A stretch of 64,000 nt of DNA from Rhodovulum euryhalinum. Its GTDB lineage: Bacteria > Pseudomonadota > Alphaproteobacteria > Rhodobacterales > Rhodobacteraceae. Location: NCBI RefSeq assembly GCF_004342445.1, contig NZ_SLWW01000007.1, positions 62,001-126,000 of the forward strand, given 5' to 3'. Both the position numbers and the translations under genes were made by a program. The first letter of the stretch is position 1; each line of letters begins with the position of its first letter. Below, in pieces: positions 16,213 through 25,040 of this stretch. A model generated the notes under the pieces. The model ran no database searches and was not told the DNA's origin. It saw nothing but the letters and a program-made list of their open reading frames with translations.

Positions 16213-17844
16213 ATGCAGCGACGGACCATCCAGACCCACCCGATCGAGGGGCAGAAGCCAGGCACCTCGGGGTTGCGCAAGAAGACGCGGGTCTTCATGG
16301 GGCCGCATTACCTGGAAAATTTCGTCCAGGCGATCTGGCTTGCGATCGGCGGCGTCCGCGGCAAGACGCTGGTTCTGGGCGGCGACGGGCGCTATTTCAA
16401 CGACCGCGCCGCGCAGGTGATCCTGCGGATGGCGGCGGCGGGCGGCGCGGCCAAGGTGATCGTCGGGCAGAACGCGCTGCTGTCCACGCCCGCGGCCTCG
16501 AACCTGATCCGCCAGCGCCGGACCGACGGCGGAATCATCCTGTCGGCCAGCCACAATCCCGGCGGCCCGGACGAGGATTTCGGGATCAAGTTCAACTGCG
16601 CCAATGGCGGCCCCGCGCCCGAGGACCTGACCGGCCGCATGTACGAAGAGACGCGGCGGATGACCTCCTACGACATCGTCGAGGCGCAGGATGTCGACCT
16701 GTCGCGGCTGGGGGCGCTGCGGCTGGGCGACACGGTGATCGAGATCGTCGACCCCGTGGCCGACTACGCCTCGCTGATGGCGCGGCTGTTCGATTTCGAG
16801 GCGATCCGCGCGCTGTTCGCGGGGGGCTTCACGCTCCGCTTCGACGCGATGCACGCGGTCACCGGCCCCTATGCCCGGGCGATCCTCGAGGACATGCTGG
16901 GCGCGCCTTCGGGCAGCGTGGTGAACGCCGAGCCGAAACCGGATTTCGGCGGTGGCCATCCCGACCCGAACCCGATCTGGGCGAAATACCTGGTCGATCT
17001 GGTGATGGGGCCGGACGCGCCCGATTTCGCCGCCGCCTCGGACGGGGATGGCGACCGCAACATGATCCTGGGGCGCGGCATCGTGGTGACGCCGTCCGAC
17101 AGCCTTGCTGTGCTGGCCGCCAACGCGCATCTGGCGCCCGGCTACGCGCGCGGGCTGACGGGGGTGGCGCGCTCGATGCCCACCTCGCGCGCGGTCGACC
17201 GGGTGGCCGCGGCGCGCGGGTTGGACCTGTATGAAACGCCGACGGGCTGGAAGTTCTTCGGCACCCTGCTGGACGCGGGCCGCGTGACGCTCTGCGGCGA
17301 GGAAAGCGCGGGCACGGGGTCCGACCATGTGCGCGAGAAGGACGGGCTCTGGGCGGTGCTGCTGTGGCTGAACATCCTTGCGGTGACGGGGCGGTCGGTG
17401 GCCGATACCATGCGCGCCCACTCGCGGGACTTCGGGCGCAACTACTACACCCGCCATGATTACGAAGGGCTGGAGTCGGACGCCGCCGCCGCGATGATGG
17501 CCGCGCTGCGCGCCCGCCTGCCGGACCTGCCGGGCCAGGATTTCGCCGGGCGGCGCGTCGAGACGGCGGACGAGTTCGCCTATGACGATCCGGTGGACGG
17601 TGCGCACAGCGCGGGGCAGGGGATCCGGGTGCATTTTGCGGGCGGGGCGCGGATTGTCTTCCGGCTGTCGGGCACCGGCACCGAGGGCGCGACGCTGCGG
17701 GTCTATCTGGAGGATTACATCTCCGACCCCGCCCGGCTGGAACTGCCGGTCGAGGAGGTGCTGGCCGACATGATCGCCGCCGCCGACGCGATCGCGGAAA
17801 TCCATGCGCGCACCGGCCGCACCGCGCCCGACGTCAGGACGTAG
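16213..17844 (+). CDS. pgm: alpha-D-phosphoglucomutase
   Basis: Interconverts glucose 1-phosphate and glucose 6-phosphate for glycogen and nucleotide-sugar synthesis. The phosphoserine loop is SASHNPGG (about residue 112), the magnesium loop is DGDGDRNMI (about residue 280), the sugar-specificity loop is [12 protein letters not shown] and the phosphate-binding loop is RLSGTGTEG. The length of 543 residues is that of eukaryote-like PGM1 homologues common in alphaproteobacteria. It is transcribed alone. Its 3' flank is a copy of a dispersed three-hairpin element oriented with truA, which converges on it. Confidence 0.95.
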   Translation: MQRRTIQTHPIEGQKPGTSGLRKKTRVFMGPHYLENFVQAIWLAIGGVRGKTLVLGGDGRYFNDRAAQVILRMAAAGGAAKVIVGQNALLSTPAASNLIRQRRTDGGIILSASHNPGGPDEDFGIKFNCANGGPAPEDLTGRMYEETRRMTSYDIVEAQDVDLSRLGALRLGDTVIEIVDPVADYASLMARLFDFEAIRALFAGGFTLRFDAMHAVTGPYARAILEDMLGAPSGSVVNAEPKPDFGGGHPDPNPIWAKYLVDLVMGPDAPDFAAASDGDGDRNMILGRGIVVTPSDSLAVLAANAHLAPGYARGLTGVARSMPTSRAVDRVAAARGLDLYETPTGWKFFGTLLDAGRVTLCGEESAGTGSDHVREKDGLWAVLLWLNILAVTGRSVADTMRAHSRDFGRNYYTRHDYEGLESDAAAAMMAALRARLPDLPGQDFAGRRVETADEFAYDDPVDGAHSAGQGIRVHFAGGARIVFRLSGTGTEGATLRVYLEDYISDPARLELPVEEVLADMIAAADAIAEIHARTGRTAPDVRT

Positions 17845-17846
17845 CC

Positions 17847-17966
17847 CTCCCGCTCCCGGCCCGCGCGGGGCATGCGCCCCGCTTGTCCGGCGTTGGGCCG
17901 GGCGCGCCCGCTGTGCGGGCGCGTGCCTCCGGCGGGAGTATTTTGGCCAAGAAGAAGACCCGGGGC
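17847..17966 (-). repeat. dispersed intergenic three-hairpin element, copy A
   Basis: A GC-rich element filling the gap between pgm and truA. It matches copy B at about 43091-43212 over roughly 120 bp. Three stems can be drawn: GCGGGGC/GCCCCGC (17865-17882), CCGGC/GCCGG (17887-17901) and CGCGCCCGC/GCGGGCGCG (17903-17923). They are followed by CCTCCGGCGGGAGTATTTTGG and an AAGAAGAAG run. Relative to the gene it follows (truA here, fdxB for copy B) it has the same orientation, starting about 10-40 bases after the stop codon. Confidence 0.75.
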
Positions 17967-17973
17967 GCGCCGT

Positions 17974-18747
17974 TCAGGCCCCGGCGAAGGGATCGCGTCC
18001 ATAGCCCACGGCGGCGAGGTAGAGCCCGTGCGGCGGGCAGACCGGCCCGCAGGCGGCGCGGTCGCGGGCGTCAAGCGCGGCGCGGACCTGTCCGGGCGAC
18101 CAGGCGCCCGCGCCGACCCGTTCCAGCGTGCCGACGATGCTGCGCACCTGGTTGTGCAGGAAGCTGCGGGCGCGGAGGCGGAAGCGGAATTCCTGCCCGC
18201 CGGGAAAGCCGGTCTCCTCGATCTCCAGCGCGTCGATCGTCTTGACCGGCGATTTCGCCTGGCAGATCGAGGCCCGGAAGGTGGTGAAGTCGTGCCGGCC
18301 GACCAGATGTGCCGCGGCCGCGCGCATCGGCGCGAGGTCGAGCGGGTGGGGCACCTGCCAGACCCGGCCCAGTTCCAGCGTCATCGGCGCGCGGCGGGCG
18401 ACGAGGCGGAAGAGATAGCGCCGCTCGATCGCCGAGAACCGGGCGTGGAAGTCGTCCTCCACCCGGGCGCAGTCGATCACCGCCACGGGCGCGGGTTTCA
18501 GGTGGTAGTTCAGCGCCTGCGTCAGCCGGAACGGTTCCCAGTCCTTGCGCAGCTCGCAATGCGCCACCTGGCCCAGCGCATGTACCCCCGCATCGGTCCG
18601 CCCCGCCGCCGCAATCGACGGCACGTCGGCCTCCAGCCGCGCCAGCGCCGCCTCGATGGCGCCCTGCACCGAGGGGCGGTGGGACTGGCGCTGCCAGCCG
18701 GAAAACGGCGTGCCGTCATATTCGATCTTCAGCGCATAGCGGGGCAT
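17974..18747 (-). CDS. truA: tRNA pseudouridine(38-40) synthase
   Basis: Converts uridines 38-40 of tRNA anticodon arms to pseudouridine. The catalytic aspartate sits in [10 protein letters not shown] (about residue 56), the invariant TruA motif. Other conserved pieces are [14 protein letters not shown] at the N-terminus and [13 protein letters not shown] near residue 205. Length of 257 residues is standard. It is divergent from ycjX across 105 bp and followed by the dispersed hairpin element. Confidence 0.96.
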   Translation of the reverse strand: MPRYALKIEYDGTPFSGWQRQSHRPSVQGAIEAALARLEADVPSIAAAGRTDAGVHALGQVAHCELRKDWEPFRLTQALNYHLKPAPVAVIDCARVEDDFHARFSAIERRYLFRLVARRAPMTLELGRVWQVPHPLDLAPMRAAAAHLVGRHDFTTFRASICQAKSPVKTIDALEIEETGFPGGQEFRFRLRARSFLHNQVRSIVGTLERVGAGAWSPGQVRAALDARDRAACGPVCPPHGLYLAAVGYGRDPFAGA

Positions 18748-18852
18748 GGGCGGGGGTTACCGCGACAATCGTTCCTTGGCAATCGCGCATGCCGGGGCTG
18801 GCGCGGGCGGCCGTGCGTGCTTAACTAGTTCCCAGCCTTGAAAGGAGCGATC

Positions 18853-20283
18853 TTGCGTATCGGAGATCTTGCCGACGGGGTGACGCGCGGGGTGGAGGGG
18901 TTGGCCGCCTCGGTGTCCGAGACCTTTCTCGAGCCGGTGATCCGGCTGGGCGTGACGGGGTTGTCGCGGGCCGGAAAGACCGTCTTCATCACCTCGCTGG
19001 TGGCCAACCTGATCGAGCGCGGGCGAATGCCGCAGTTGCGGGCCGCCGCCTCGGGCGCGATCTCTGCCGCCTATCTGCAACCCCAGCCCGACAACACCGT
19101 GCCGCGGTTTGACTATGAAACGCATCTGGATGCGCTGACGGGGACCAATCCGCACTGGCCCGATTCGACGCGCGCGGTGTCGGAACTGCGGCTGTCGCTC
19201 AAGGTGCGGCCGGGGGGCTTTGGCGGGCTGCTGGGGGCGGTGACGGGCCCGCGGACCATCCATCTCGACATCGTCGACTATCCGGGCGAGTGGCTTCTGG
19301 ATCTGGCGCTGCTCGACAAGGGCTATGCCGACTGGTCGCGCGAGACGCTGGACCGGCTTGACCAGCGCCCCGGCGCCGGCACGTTCCGCGCGGCGCTGGC
19401 CACCGCCGATCCGGCGGCGAAACTGGACGAGCCGACGGCGCAGGCGCTGGCCGCGGCCTTCACCGCGTCGCTGCACGCCGCCCGCGAGGCCGGGTTTTCC
19501 GATTGCACGCCGGGCCGCTTCCTGTTGCCCGGCGAGATGGCCGGATCGCCGGTGCTGACCTTCGCGCCGCTGCCGGCCCCCGCAAGGGCCACCCCCCGCG
19601 GCAGTCTCTGGCGCGAGATGGAGCGGCGTTTCGAGGCCTACAAGGCCGAGGTGGTCAAGCCCTTCTTCCGCGAGCATTTCTCGCGGATCGACCGGCAGGT
19701 GGTGCTGGTCGACGCGCTGGGCGCGATCCATGCCGGCCCCCGCGCGGTCGAGGATCTGCGCCGCGCGATGACCGAGATCCTGGGGGCGTTCCGGCCGGGG
19801 CGCAATGCCTGGCTGGCCTCGCTGCTGCTGGGACGGCGGGTCGAGAAGATCCTGTTCGCCGCGACCAAGGCCGACCATCTGCACCACACCCAGCATGGCC
19901 GGCTGACCGCGATCATGCAGGCGCTGATGCGCGACGCCCGCAGGCGGGCCGATTTCGCCGGGGCCGAGACCGCGGCGATGTCGATTGCCGCCTTGCGCGC
20001 CACGGTGGAGGAAACCCGCAGCCAGGGTGGCGAGAGTTTTGACTGCGTGCGCGGCAGGCTGCTGGACACCGGGCGCGAGGCCGCGCTTTACCCTGGCGAA
20101 CTGCCCGAGGATCCGGCGGTGCTGCTCGACCCCGCGCGCGAGGGCGCCGAGGACTGGCTGGACGCCGAATACGACATCATGCGATTCGCGCCCGCGCGGC
20201 TGACGCTGAAACCGGGTGACGGCCCGCCGCATATCCGGCTGGACAAGGCGGCGGATTTCCTGTTCGGGGACCGTCTCGGATGA
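18853..20283 (+). CDS. ycjX: YcjX-family P-loop ATPase (DUF463)
   Basis: Stress-linked P-loop NTPase of unknown biochemical role, 476 residues. The start is taken as TTG at 18853 because an AAAGGAG ribosome site ends 7 bases before it; a further TTG five codons upstream would place that site inside the gene. The nucleotide loop is GLSRAGKT (about residue 39), with DYPGEW as a likely switch region and TKADHL as the base-recognition motif. It overlaps ycjF by ATGA, and the ycjX-ycjF pair is conserved across proteobacteria. Confidence 0.88.
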   Translation: MRIGDLADGVTRGVEGLAASVSETFLEPVIRLGVTGLSRAGKTVFITSLVANLIERGRMPQLRAAASGAISAAYLQPQPDNTVPRFDYETHLDALTGTNPHWPDSTRAVSELRLSLKVRPGGFGGLLGAVTGPRTIHLDIVDYPGEWLLDLALLDKGYADWSRETLDRLDQRPGAGTFRAALATADPAAKLDEPTAQALAAAFTASLHAAREAGFSDCTPGRFLLPGEMAGSPVLTFAPLPAPARATPRGSLWREMERRFEAYKAEVVKPFFREHFSRIDRQVVLVDALGAIHAGPRAVEDLRRAMTEILGAFRPGRNAWLASLLLGRRVEKILFAATKADHLHHTQHGRLTAIMQALMRDARRRADFAGAETAAMSIAALRATVEETRSQGGESFDCVRGRLLDTGREAALYPGELPEDPAVLLDPAREGAEDWLDAEYDIMRFAPARLTLKPGDGPPHIRLDKAADFLFGDRLG

Positions 20284-21812
20284 CCCGGCGGCCGGTCCTG
20301 TTCGACCTTGGCGGCGACGGCGAAACGCCCCGCAAGGACGAGTCCGGTCCCGGGCGCAGCGACCAGGAGCGGGAACAGGCCGAGCAGGCCCGGCAGGCGC
20401 GGGAACAGGCAGCGCGCGAGGCGGTCGAACGGGCGCAGGCCGAACGCGAAGAGGCCGCGCGCGAGATGGCCGAACGTGCACGGGCTGAGCGGGAGCAGGC
20501 CGAACGGGACCGGCGGGCGCGCGAGGTGGCCGAACGGGAAAAGGCCGAACGGGAACGACTGGCGCGCGAGGCGGCCGAACAGGAAAAGGCCGAGCGGGAA
20601 CGGGCGGCCCGGGACGCCGCTGCCCGGGATCGGGCCGAACGGGAACGGATCGAGCGCGAGCGGGCCGAGGCGGCGCGCAGGGCACAGGAAACGGAAAAGC
20701 GGGAACGGATGGAGATGGAAAAGGCAAGGCGGGACAACGCCGAACGCCGCGCGGCAGAGCGCGCCCAGCCCGAGCGTCCGCCCGCGGATCCCCGTCCGAA
20801 ACCCGCCCGTGCCCCCCGGCTGTTCGACACCGAAGCGCCCGCGCGGGCGGCCCCCCCGTCCCCCGCCGACGCCCCCCCGGTGCCCGAACCCGACACCGTC
20901 CTGCCCCCCGAGGGGCGGGCGATGCAGACGATGGCGATGCTTGCCGCCCGCCCGCCCTCGCGGCTGGCGCGGTTCTTCTGGTCCGCGCTTGCCGCGCTGA
21001 TCGGTTTCGCGGTGTCGCTGGCAGCCTGGGATTTCGTCACCGGCCTGCTGGACCGCAACCCCGTGCTCGGCGGCATCGCTTTGGTGCTGCTCGGGCTTGT
21101 GCTGGCCGCGCTTTCACTGATCGCGCTGCGCGAGATGGCGGCCTTTGCGCGGCTGCGCCGTCTTGACACGCTGCACGCCGAGTCCGACGCGGCGCTGGCC
21201 GCCCATGACCTGACCGCCGCCCGCGCGGTTCTGGACCGGCTGTTCGCGCTTTACGCCCGCCGCGAGGATACAAGCTGGGGGCGCCAGCGGCTGGCCGAGC
21301 GGCGCGATGACATCCTCGATGCCGATGGCCTGCTGGGTCTGGCCGAGCGGGAACTGCTTGCCCCCCTCGATGCCGCCGCCATGCGCGAGATCGAGGCCGC
21401 CGCCCGCACCGTGGCCACGGTCACCGCGATCGTGCCGCTGGCGCTGGCCGATGTGGTGGCGGCGACGGTGGCCAACCTGCGCATGATCCGGCGGATTGCG
21501 GAAATCTATGGCGGGCGCGGCGGGTTCCTGGGCAGCGTCCGGCTGGCCCGCGCGGTGATGACCCACCTTGTCGCCACCGGCGCGGTGGCGGTGGGCGATG
21601 ACATGCTGGGCTCGATCGCGGGCGGGGGCATGCTGTCCCGGCTGTCGCGCCGCTTTGGCGAGGGCATCGTGAACGGCGCGCTGACCGCGCGCGTCGGCGT
21701 TGCCGCGATGGAGGTCTGCCGCCCGCTGCCCTTCCGCGCGCTGAAGCGCCCCTCGGTCGGCGCGCTGGTCAAGCGCGCGCTTGCGGGTCTGTTTTCCAGG
21801 CCCGACACCTGA
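20280..21812 (+). CDS. ycjF: YcjF-family (TIGR01620/DUF697) membrane protein with long charged helix
   Basis: The C-terminal two thirds (about residues 220-510) match YcjF: two adjacent hydrophobic helices near residues 235-290, then a DUF697 region with LALADVVAATVANLRMIRRIAEIYGGR. What is unusual is the N-terminus. Roughly residues 20-165 are almost pure Glu/Arg/Ala/Gln/Lys in short repeats such as EREQAE and AEREKAERE, predicted as a single long alpha helix or coiled coil. A Pro-rich linker joins the two parts. E. coli YcjF lacks so long an extension. Partner of YcjX by gene pair; function unknown. Confidence 0.82.
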   Translation: MTRRPVLFDLGGDGETPRKDESGPGRSDQEREQAEQARQAREQAAREAVERAQAEREEAAREMAERARAEREQAERDRRAREVAEREKAERERLAREAAEQEKAERERAARDAAARDRAERERIERERAEAARRAQETEKRERMEMEKARRDNAERRAAERAQPERPPADPRPKPARAPRLFDTEAPARAAPPSPADAPPVPEPDTVLPPEGRAMQTMAMLAARPPSRLARFFWSALAALIGFAVSLAAWDFVTGLLDRNPVLGGIALVLLGLVLAALSLIALREMAAFARLRRLDTLHAESDAALAAHDLTAARAVLDRLFALYARREDTSWGRQRLAERRDDILDADGLLGLAERELLAPLDAAAMREIEAAARTVATVTAIVPLALADVVAATVANLRMIRRIAEIYGGRGGFLGSVRLARAVMTHLVATGAVAVGDDMLGSIAGGGMLSRLSRRFGEGIVNGALTARVGVAAMEVCRPLPFRALKRPSVGALVKRALAGLFSRPDT

Positions 21813-21831
21813 TCCCGCGGCGCGCCGTCCC

Positions 21832-21860
21832 TTTACGCCCCCGCCCGTGCGGCCTATAAG
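21832..21860 (+). promoter_or_regulatory. promoter of the ileS leader
   Basis: TTTACG and TATAAG are separated by exactly 17 bases, close to the sigma-70 consensus. A start about 7 bases after the -10 would fall at or next to the ATG at 21868, implying a leaderless transcript beginning with a tiny open frame. Confidence 0.6.
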
Positions 21861-21867
21861 CCCGGCC

Positions 21868-21918
21868 ATGACGCACGGCCTTGCGATCATCCTTCGAATT
21901 ACCGGCCCGGCGCTCTGA
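21868..21918 (+). CDS. putative Ile-rich leader peptide for ileS
   Basis: A 16-codon frame, MTHGLAIILRITGPAL, lies 86 bases upstream of ileS, immediately downstream of a good promoter. Three of its 16 codons are Ile (two adjacent) and three are Leu. No ribosome site precedes it, in keeping with translation of a leaderless mRNA, as is known for the trpL leader of Sinorhizobium. Its stop codon lies inside a hairpin (GGCGCTCTG with CAGAGCCGCC, one bulged base, 21909-21931). A ribosome stalled at the Ile codons would sit just before this hairpin, as expected for attenuation sensitive to charged tRNA-Ile. This is inference from sequence only. Confidence 0.5.
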   Translation: MTHGLAIILRITGPAL

Positions 21919-21931
21919 TCCCAGAGCCGCC
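21909..21931 (+). promoter_or_regulatory. hairpin overlapping the leader stop codon
   Basis: GGCGCTCTG pairs with CAGAGCCGCC, with one unpaired C, around a 4-base loop; the leader TGA lies at its apex. A second weaker pairing, GGCGC with GCGCC, lies at about 21940-21964 and precedes CTTTC. A mutually exclusive antiterminator pairing is possible but not demonstrated. Confidence 0.4.
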
Positions 21932-22004
21932 GGGACAAGGCGCTTGATCCCCCGCGCCGCCGCTTTCAGGACATCGCAAGACCCGTATTCCGAGGACTGC
22001 CCCC

Positions 22005-24998
22005 ATGTGCGCCGACATGCCCGACTACAAAGACACGATCTTCCTGCCCGAGACCGATTTCCCGATGCGCGCGGGCCTGCCCGCCCGCGAGCCCGCCTGG
22101 CTGGACCGCTGGGCGCGGATCGGGGTCTATGACCGGCTGCGGGACAAGACGGGGCGGCCGCCCTTCATCCTGCATGACGGCCCGCCCTACGCCAACGGCC
22201 ACCTGCATATCGGCCACGCGCTGAACAAGATCCTCAAGGATTTCATCGTGCGCAGCCAGCAGATGATGGGCAAGGACGCGCGCTATGTGCCCGGCTGGGA
22301 CTGCCACGGCCTGCCGATCGAATGGAAGATCGAGGAACAATACCGCGCCAAGGGGCTGGACAAGGACGAGGTGCCGGTGGTGGCCTTCCGCCAGGAATGT
22401 CGCCGCTTTGCCGAGGGCTGGATCGGGGTGCAGCGCGAGGAGTTCAAGCGCCTCGGCATCACCGGCAACTGGGCCGATCCGTACCTGACGATGGATTTCC
22501 ACGCCGAGGCCGTGATCGCGCAGGAATTCATGAAATTCCTGATGAACGGGGCGCTCTACCAGGGCTCGAAGCCGGTGATGTGGTCGCCGGTGGAAAAGAC
22601 CGCGCTGGCCGAGGCCGAGGTCGAATACCACGACCACCAGAGCCACACGATCTGGGTGAAGTTCCCGGTGGTCGACTGGGAGCTTTATCAATTCAATCCT
22701 GATCTGGACCCAAATGGAGATTGGGCCCGAGAAGAACATGAGCGCGCCGGCGTAACGATACCCTACGACAGCCTAAAAACAGAGCTATCGAAGGCAGCCG
22801 TTGTGATTTGGACGACTACGCCTTGGACCCTCCCTCAGAACAGGGCGGTCGCTTTCAACTATGAAATCTCATACTCGCTCTACGAAGTTCTTGAGACCGG
22901 TGAGAACTCTCAGTCAGCACCTGGCGATCTTGTGATTTTGGCGGATACACGTGCGGCACCTACCTTCGAGCAAGCAAGGGTGACACGGTATTGCAAGGTG
23001 TCACCGTTGACAGATTGGATTGTCAACGGCCTGACCCTTGCCCACCCCTTCCGCGGCATCGAGGGCGGCAATGGCGAATGGGATTTCGACGTGCCGATGC
23101 TGCCGGGCGAGCATGTCACCGATGACGCGGGCACGGGCTTCGTCCATACCGCGCCCAGCCATGGCGATGACGACTACCAGATCGGCCTGAAATACGACCT
23201 GCCGATGACCTACAACGTGCTGGAAGACGGCTCGTTCCGGCCTGACCTGCCGCTCTTCGGCGGGCAGGCGATCCTGACGCCCGAGGGCAAGGAAGGCCCG
23301 GCGAATGTCTCGGTCATCAAGCAACTGGCCTATGCCGGGGCGCTGCTGGCCAAGGGCAAGCTGAAGCACAGCTATCCCCATAGCTGGCGCTCCAAGGCGC
23401 CGCTGATCTACCGCAACACGCCGCAATGGTTCGCCGCCATCGACCACAAGCTGGACGACGGGATGGGCACCTATGGCGACACGATCCGCCAGCGGGCGCT
23501 GACCTCCATCGACCAACTGGTGAAATGGACCCCGCAAACGGGCCGCAACCGCCTCTATTCCATGATCGAGGCCCGCCCCGACTGGGTGCTGTCGCGCCAG
23601 CGCGCCTGGGGCGTGCCGCTGACCTGTTTCGTCAAGCGCGGCGCGAAACCCACCGATCCCGATTTCCTGCTGCGCGACCGGGCGGTGAACGCGCGCATCG
23701 TGGCGGCGTTCGAGGCCGAAGGGGCGGATGCATGGTATGCCGAGGGCGCCAAGGAACGGTTCCTTGGCAACGACCACGACCCCGAGGCCTATGACCAGGT
23801 GATGGACGTGCTGGATGTGTGGTTCGATTCCGGCTCCACCCATGCCTTCGTGCTGCGCGACCGGGCGGACGGGGCGGCGGACGGCATCGCGGATCTGTAT
23901 CTCGAAGGCACCGACCAGCACCGCGGCTGGTTCCATTCCTCGATGCTTCAGGCCTGCGGCACCATCGGCCGGGCGCCTTATCGCGGCGTGCTGACCCATG
24001 GCTTCACGCTCGACGAGAAGGGCAACAAGATGTCCAAATCGCTGGGCAACACCGTCGCCCCCGAGGAAGTGGTCAAGCAATACGGCGCCGACATCCTGCG
24101 GCTGTGGGTGGCGCAGTCGGATTACACCGTCGACCTGCGCATCGGGCCGGAAATCCTGAAAGGCGTGGCCGACAGCTATCGGCGCTTGCGCAACACCATG
24201 CGGTTCCTGCTGGGCAACCTCGCGGGCTTCTCGGAGGCCGAACGCGTCGACCCCGCCGACATGCCCGAACTGGAACGCTGGGTGCTGCACCGCCTCGCCG
24301 AACTGGACGACACCGTGCGGCAGGGCTTCGACGCCTACGACTTCCAGGGGGTGTTCCAGGCGCTGTTCAACTTCGCCACGGTGGACCTTTCGTCCTACTA
24401 TTTCGACATCCGCAAGGACGTGCTTTACTGCGATGCGCCCGACAGCCCGCGCCGCCGCGCCGCGCGCACGGTGCTGGACATCCTGTTCCACCGCCTGACC
24501 ACCTGGCTTGCCCCGATCCTGGTCTTCACGATGGAGGAGGTCTGGCTCGAACGCTTCCCCGGCGAGGACAGTTCCGTCCACCTGCACGACATCCCCGACA
24601 CGCCCGCCGGCTGGCGCGATGACGTGCTGGCGGCGAAATGGGCGGGCGTGCGCCGGGTGCGCCGCGTGGTGACGGCGGCGCTGGAAATCCAGCGCCAGGA
24701 CAAGGTGATCGGCGCCAGCCTCGAGGCCGCGCCGGTGGTGCATGTCGAGGATACCGACGTGCTGGCCGCGCTCCGGACCATCGACTTCGCCGATATCTGC
24801 ATCACCTCGGCCATCGTGACGACCGCCGATCCCTCCCCGAACGAGGCGTTCCGCCTGCCCGAGGTGCCGGGCGTGGGCGTGGTGTTCGAAAAGGCCGACG
24901 GCGGGAAATGCCAGCGCTGCTGGAAGATCCTGCCCGATGTCGGCACCCATGCCCATCCGGGCACCTGCGCGCGCTGCAATGCGGCGCTGGGCGGATAG
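22005..24998 (+). CDS. ileS: isoleucyl-tRNA synthetase
   Basis: Charges tRNA-Ile; 997 residues. The HIGH signature is in GHLHIGHALNK (about residue 68), and KMSKS is in GNKMSKSLGN (about residue 678). The editing domain shows TTTPWTLPQN and GTGFVHTAPSHGDDDY. The C-terminus has a zinc site CQRCWKIL...CARC. Start is the ATG at 22005; MPDYKDT four codons later is an alternative. Codons about 226-340 have strikingly lower GC and many codons rare elsewhere in the window (see the separate feature). The reading frame is intact throughout and all signature motifs are present, so the enzyme should be functional. Confidence 0.96.
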   Translation: MCADMPDYKDTIFLPETDFPMRAGLPAREPAWLDRWARIGVYDRLRDKTGRPPFILHDGPPYANGHLHIGHALNKILKDFIVRSQQMMGKDARYVPGWDCHGLPIEWKIEEQYRAKGLDKDEVPVVAFRQECRRFAEGWIGVQREEFKRLGITGNWADPYLTMDFHAEAVIAQEFMKFLMNGALYQGSKPVMWSPVEKTALAEAEVEYHDHQSHTIWVKFPVVDWELYQFNPDLDPNGDWAREEHERAGVTIPYDSLKTELSKAAVVIWTTTPWTLPQNRAVAFNYEISYSLYEVLETGENSQSAPGDLVILADTRAAPTFEQARVTRYCKVSPLTDWIVNGLTLAHPFRGIEGGNGEWDFDVPMLPGEHVTDDAGTGFVHTAPSHGDDDYQIGLKYDLPMTYNVLEDGSFRPDLPLFGGQAILTPEGKEGPANVSVIKQLAYAGALLAKGKLKHSYPHSWRSKAPLIYRNTPQWFAAIDHKLDDGMGTYGDTIRQRALTSIDQLVKWTPQTGRNRLYSMIEARPDWVLSRQRAWGVPLTCFVKRGAKPTDPDFLLRDRAVNARIVAAFEAEGADAWYAEGAKERFLGNDHDPEAYDQVMDVLDVWFDSGSTHAFVLRDRADGAADGIADLYLEGTDQHRGWFHSSMLQACGTIGRAPYRGVLTHGFTLDEKGNKMSKSLGNTVAPEEVVKQYGADILRLWVAQSDYTVDLRIGPEILKGVADSYRRLRNTMRFLLGNLAGFSEAERVDPADMPELERWVLHRLAELDDTVRQGFDAYDFQGVFQALFNFATVDLSSYYFDIRKDVLYCDAPDSPRRRAARTVLDILFHRLTTWLAPILVFTMEEVWLERFPGEDSSVHLHDIPDTPAGWRDDVLAAKWAGVRRVRRVVTAALEIQRQDKVIGASLEAAPVVHVEDTDVLAALRTIDFADICITSAIVTTADPSPNEAFRLPEVPGVGVVFEKADGGKCQRCWKILPDVGTHAHPGTCARCNAALGG
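22680..23025 (+). other. compositionally foreign patch inside ileS
   Basis: By hand count 22681-23040 holds 188 G+C in 360 bases (52%), while the next 60 bases hold 40 (67%), like most of the window. Codons such as CTA, AAA, ACA, ATA, TCA and AGG cluster here and are avoided on either side. Both edges are abrupt and fall within continuous, in-frame ileS coding sequence. The segment covers part of the CP1 editing domain, including the TTTPWTLPQN motif, and contains an extended stretch between PVVDWELYQ and SKAAVVIW. Allelic replacement by homologous recombination with an ileS from a lower-GC relative is the simplest reading. Confidence 0.8.
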
Positions 24999-25009
24999 AA
25001 CAGCGCCTC

Positions 25010-25039
25010 GCCGGGCTGGCCCCGCAGGGTCGGCCCGGC
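25010..25039. terminator. hairpin between ileS and pcs
   Basis: GCCGGGC pairs with GCCCGGC, with a nested GGCC/GGCC pairing inside, in the 42-bp gap between two converging genes. No T run is present. Called as a shared transcription end from position. Confidence 0.4.
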
Positions 25040-25040
25040 C

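Noticed and set aside
14432-16420. A 662-codon + strand frame opposite the molybdenum hydroxylase genes
   Set aside because: Both hydroxylase subunits are unambiguous on the other strand and the frame shows only shadow composition.
18838-18852. TTG at 18838 as the ycjX start
   Set aside because: Using it would place the AAAGGAG ribosome site inside the coding region; the TTG at 18853 is correctly spaced from it.
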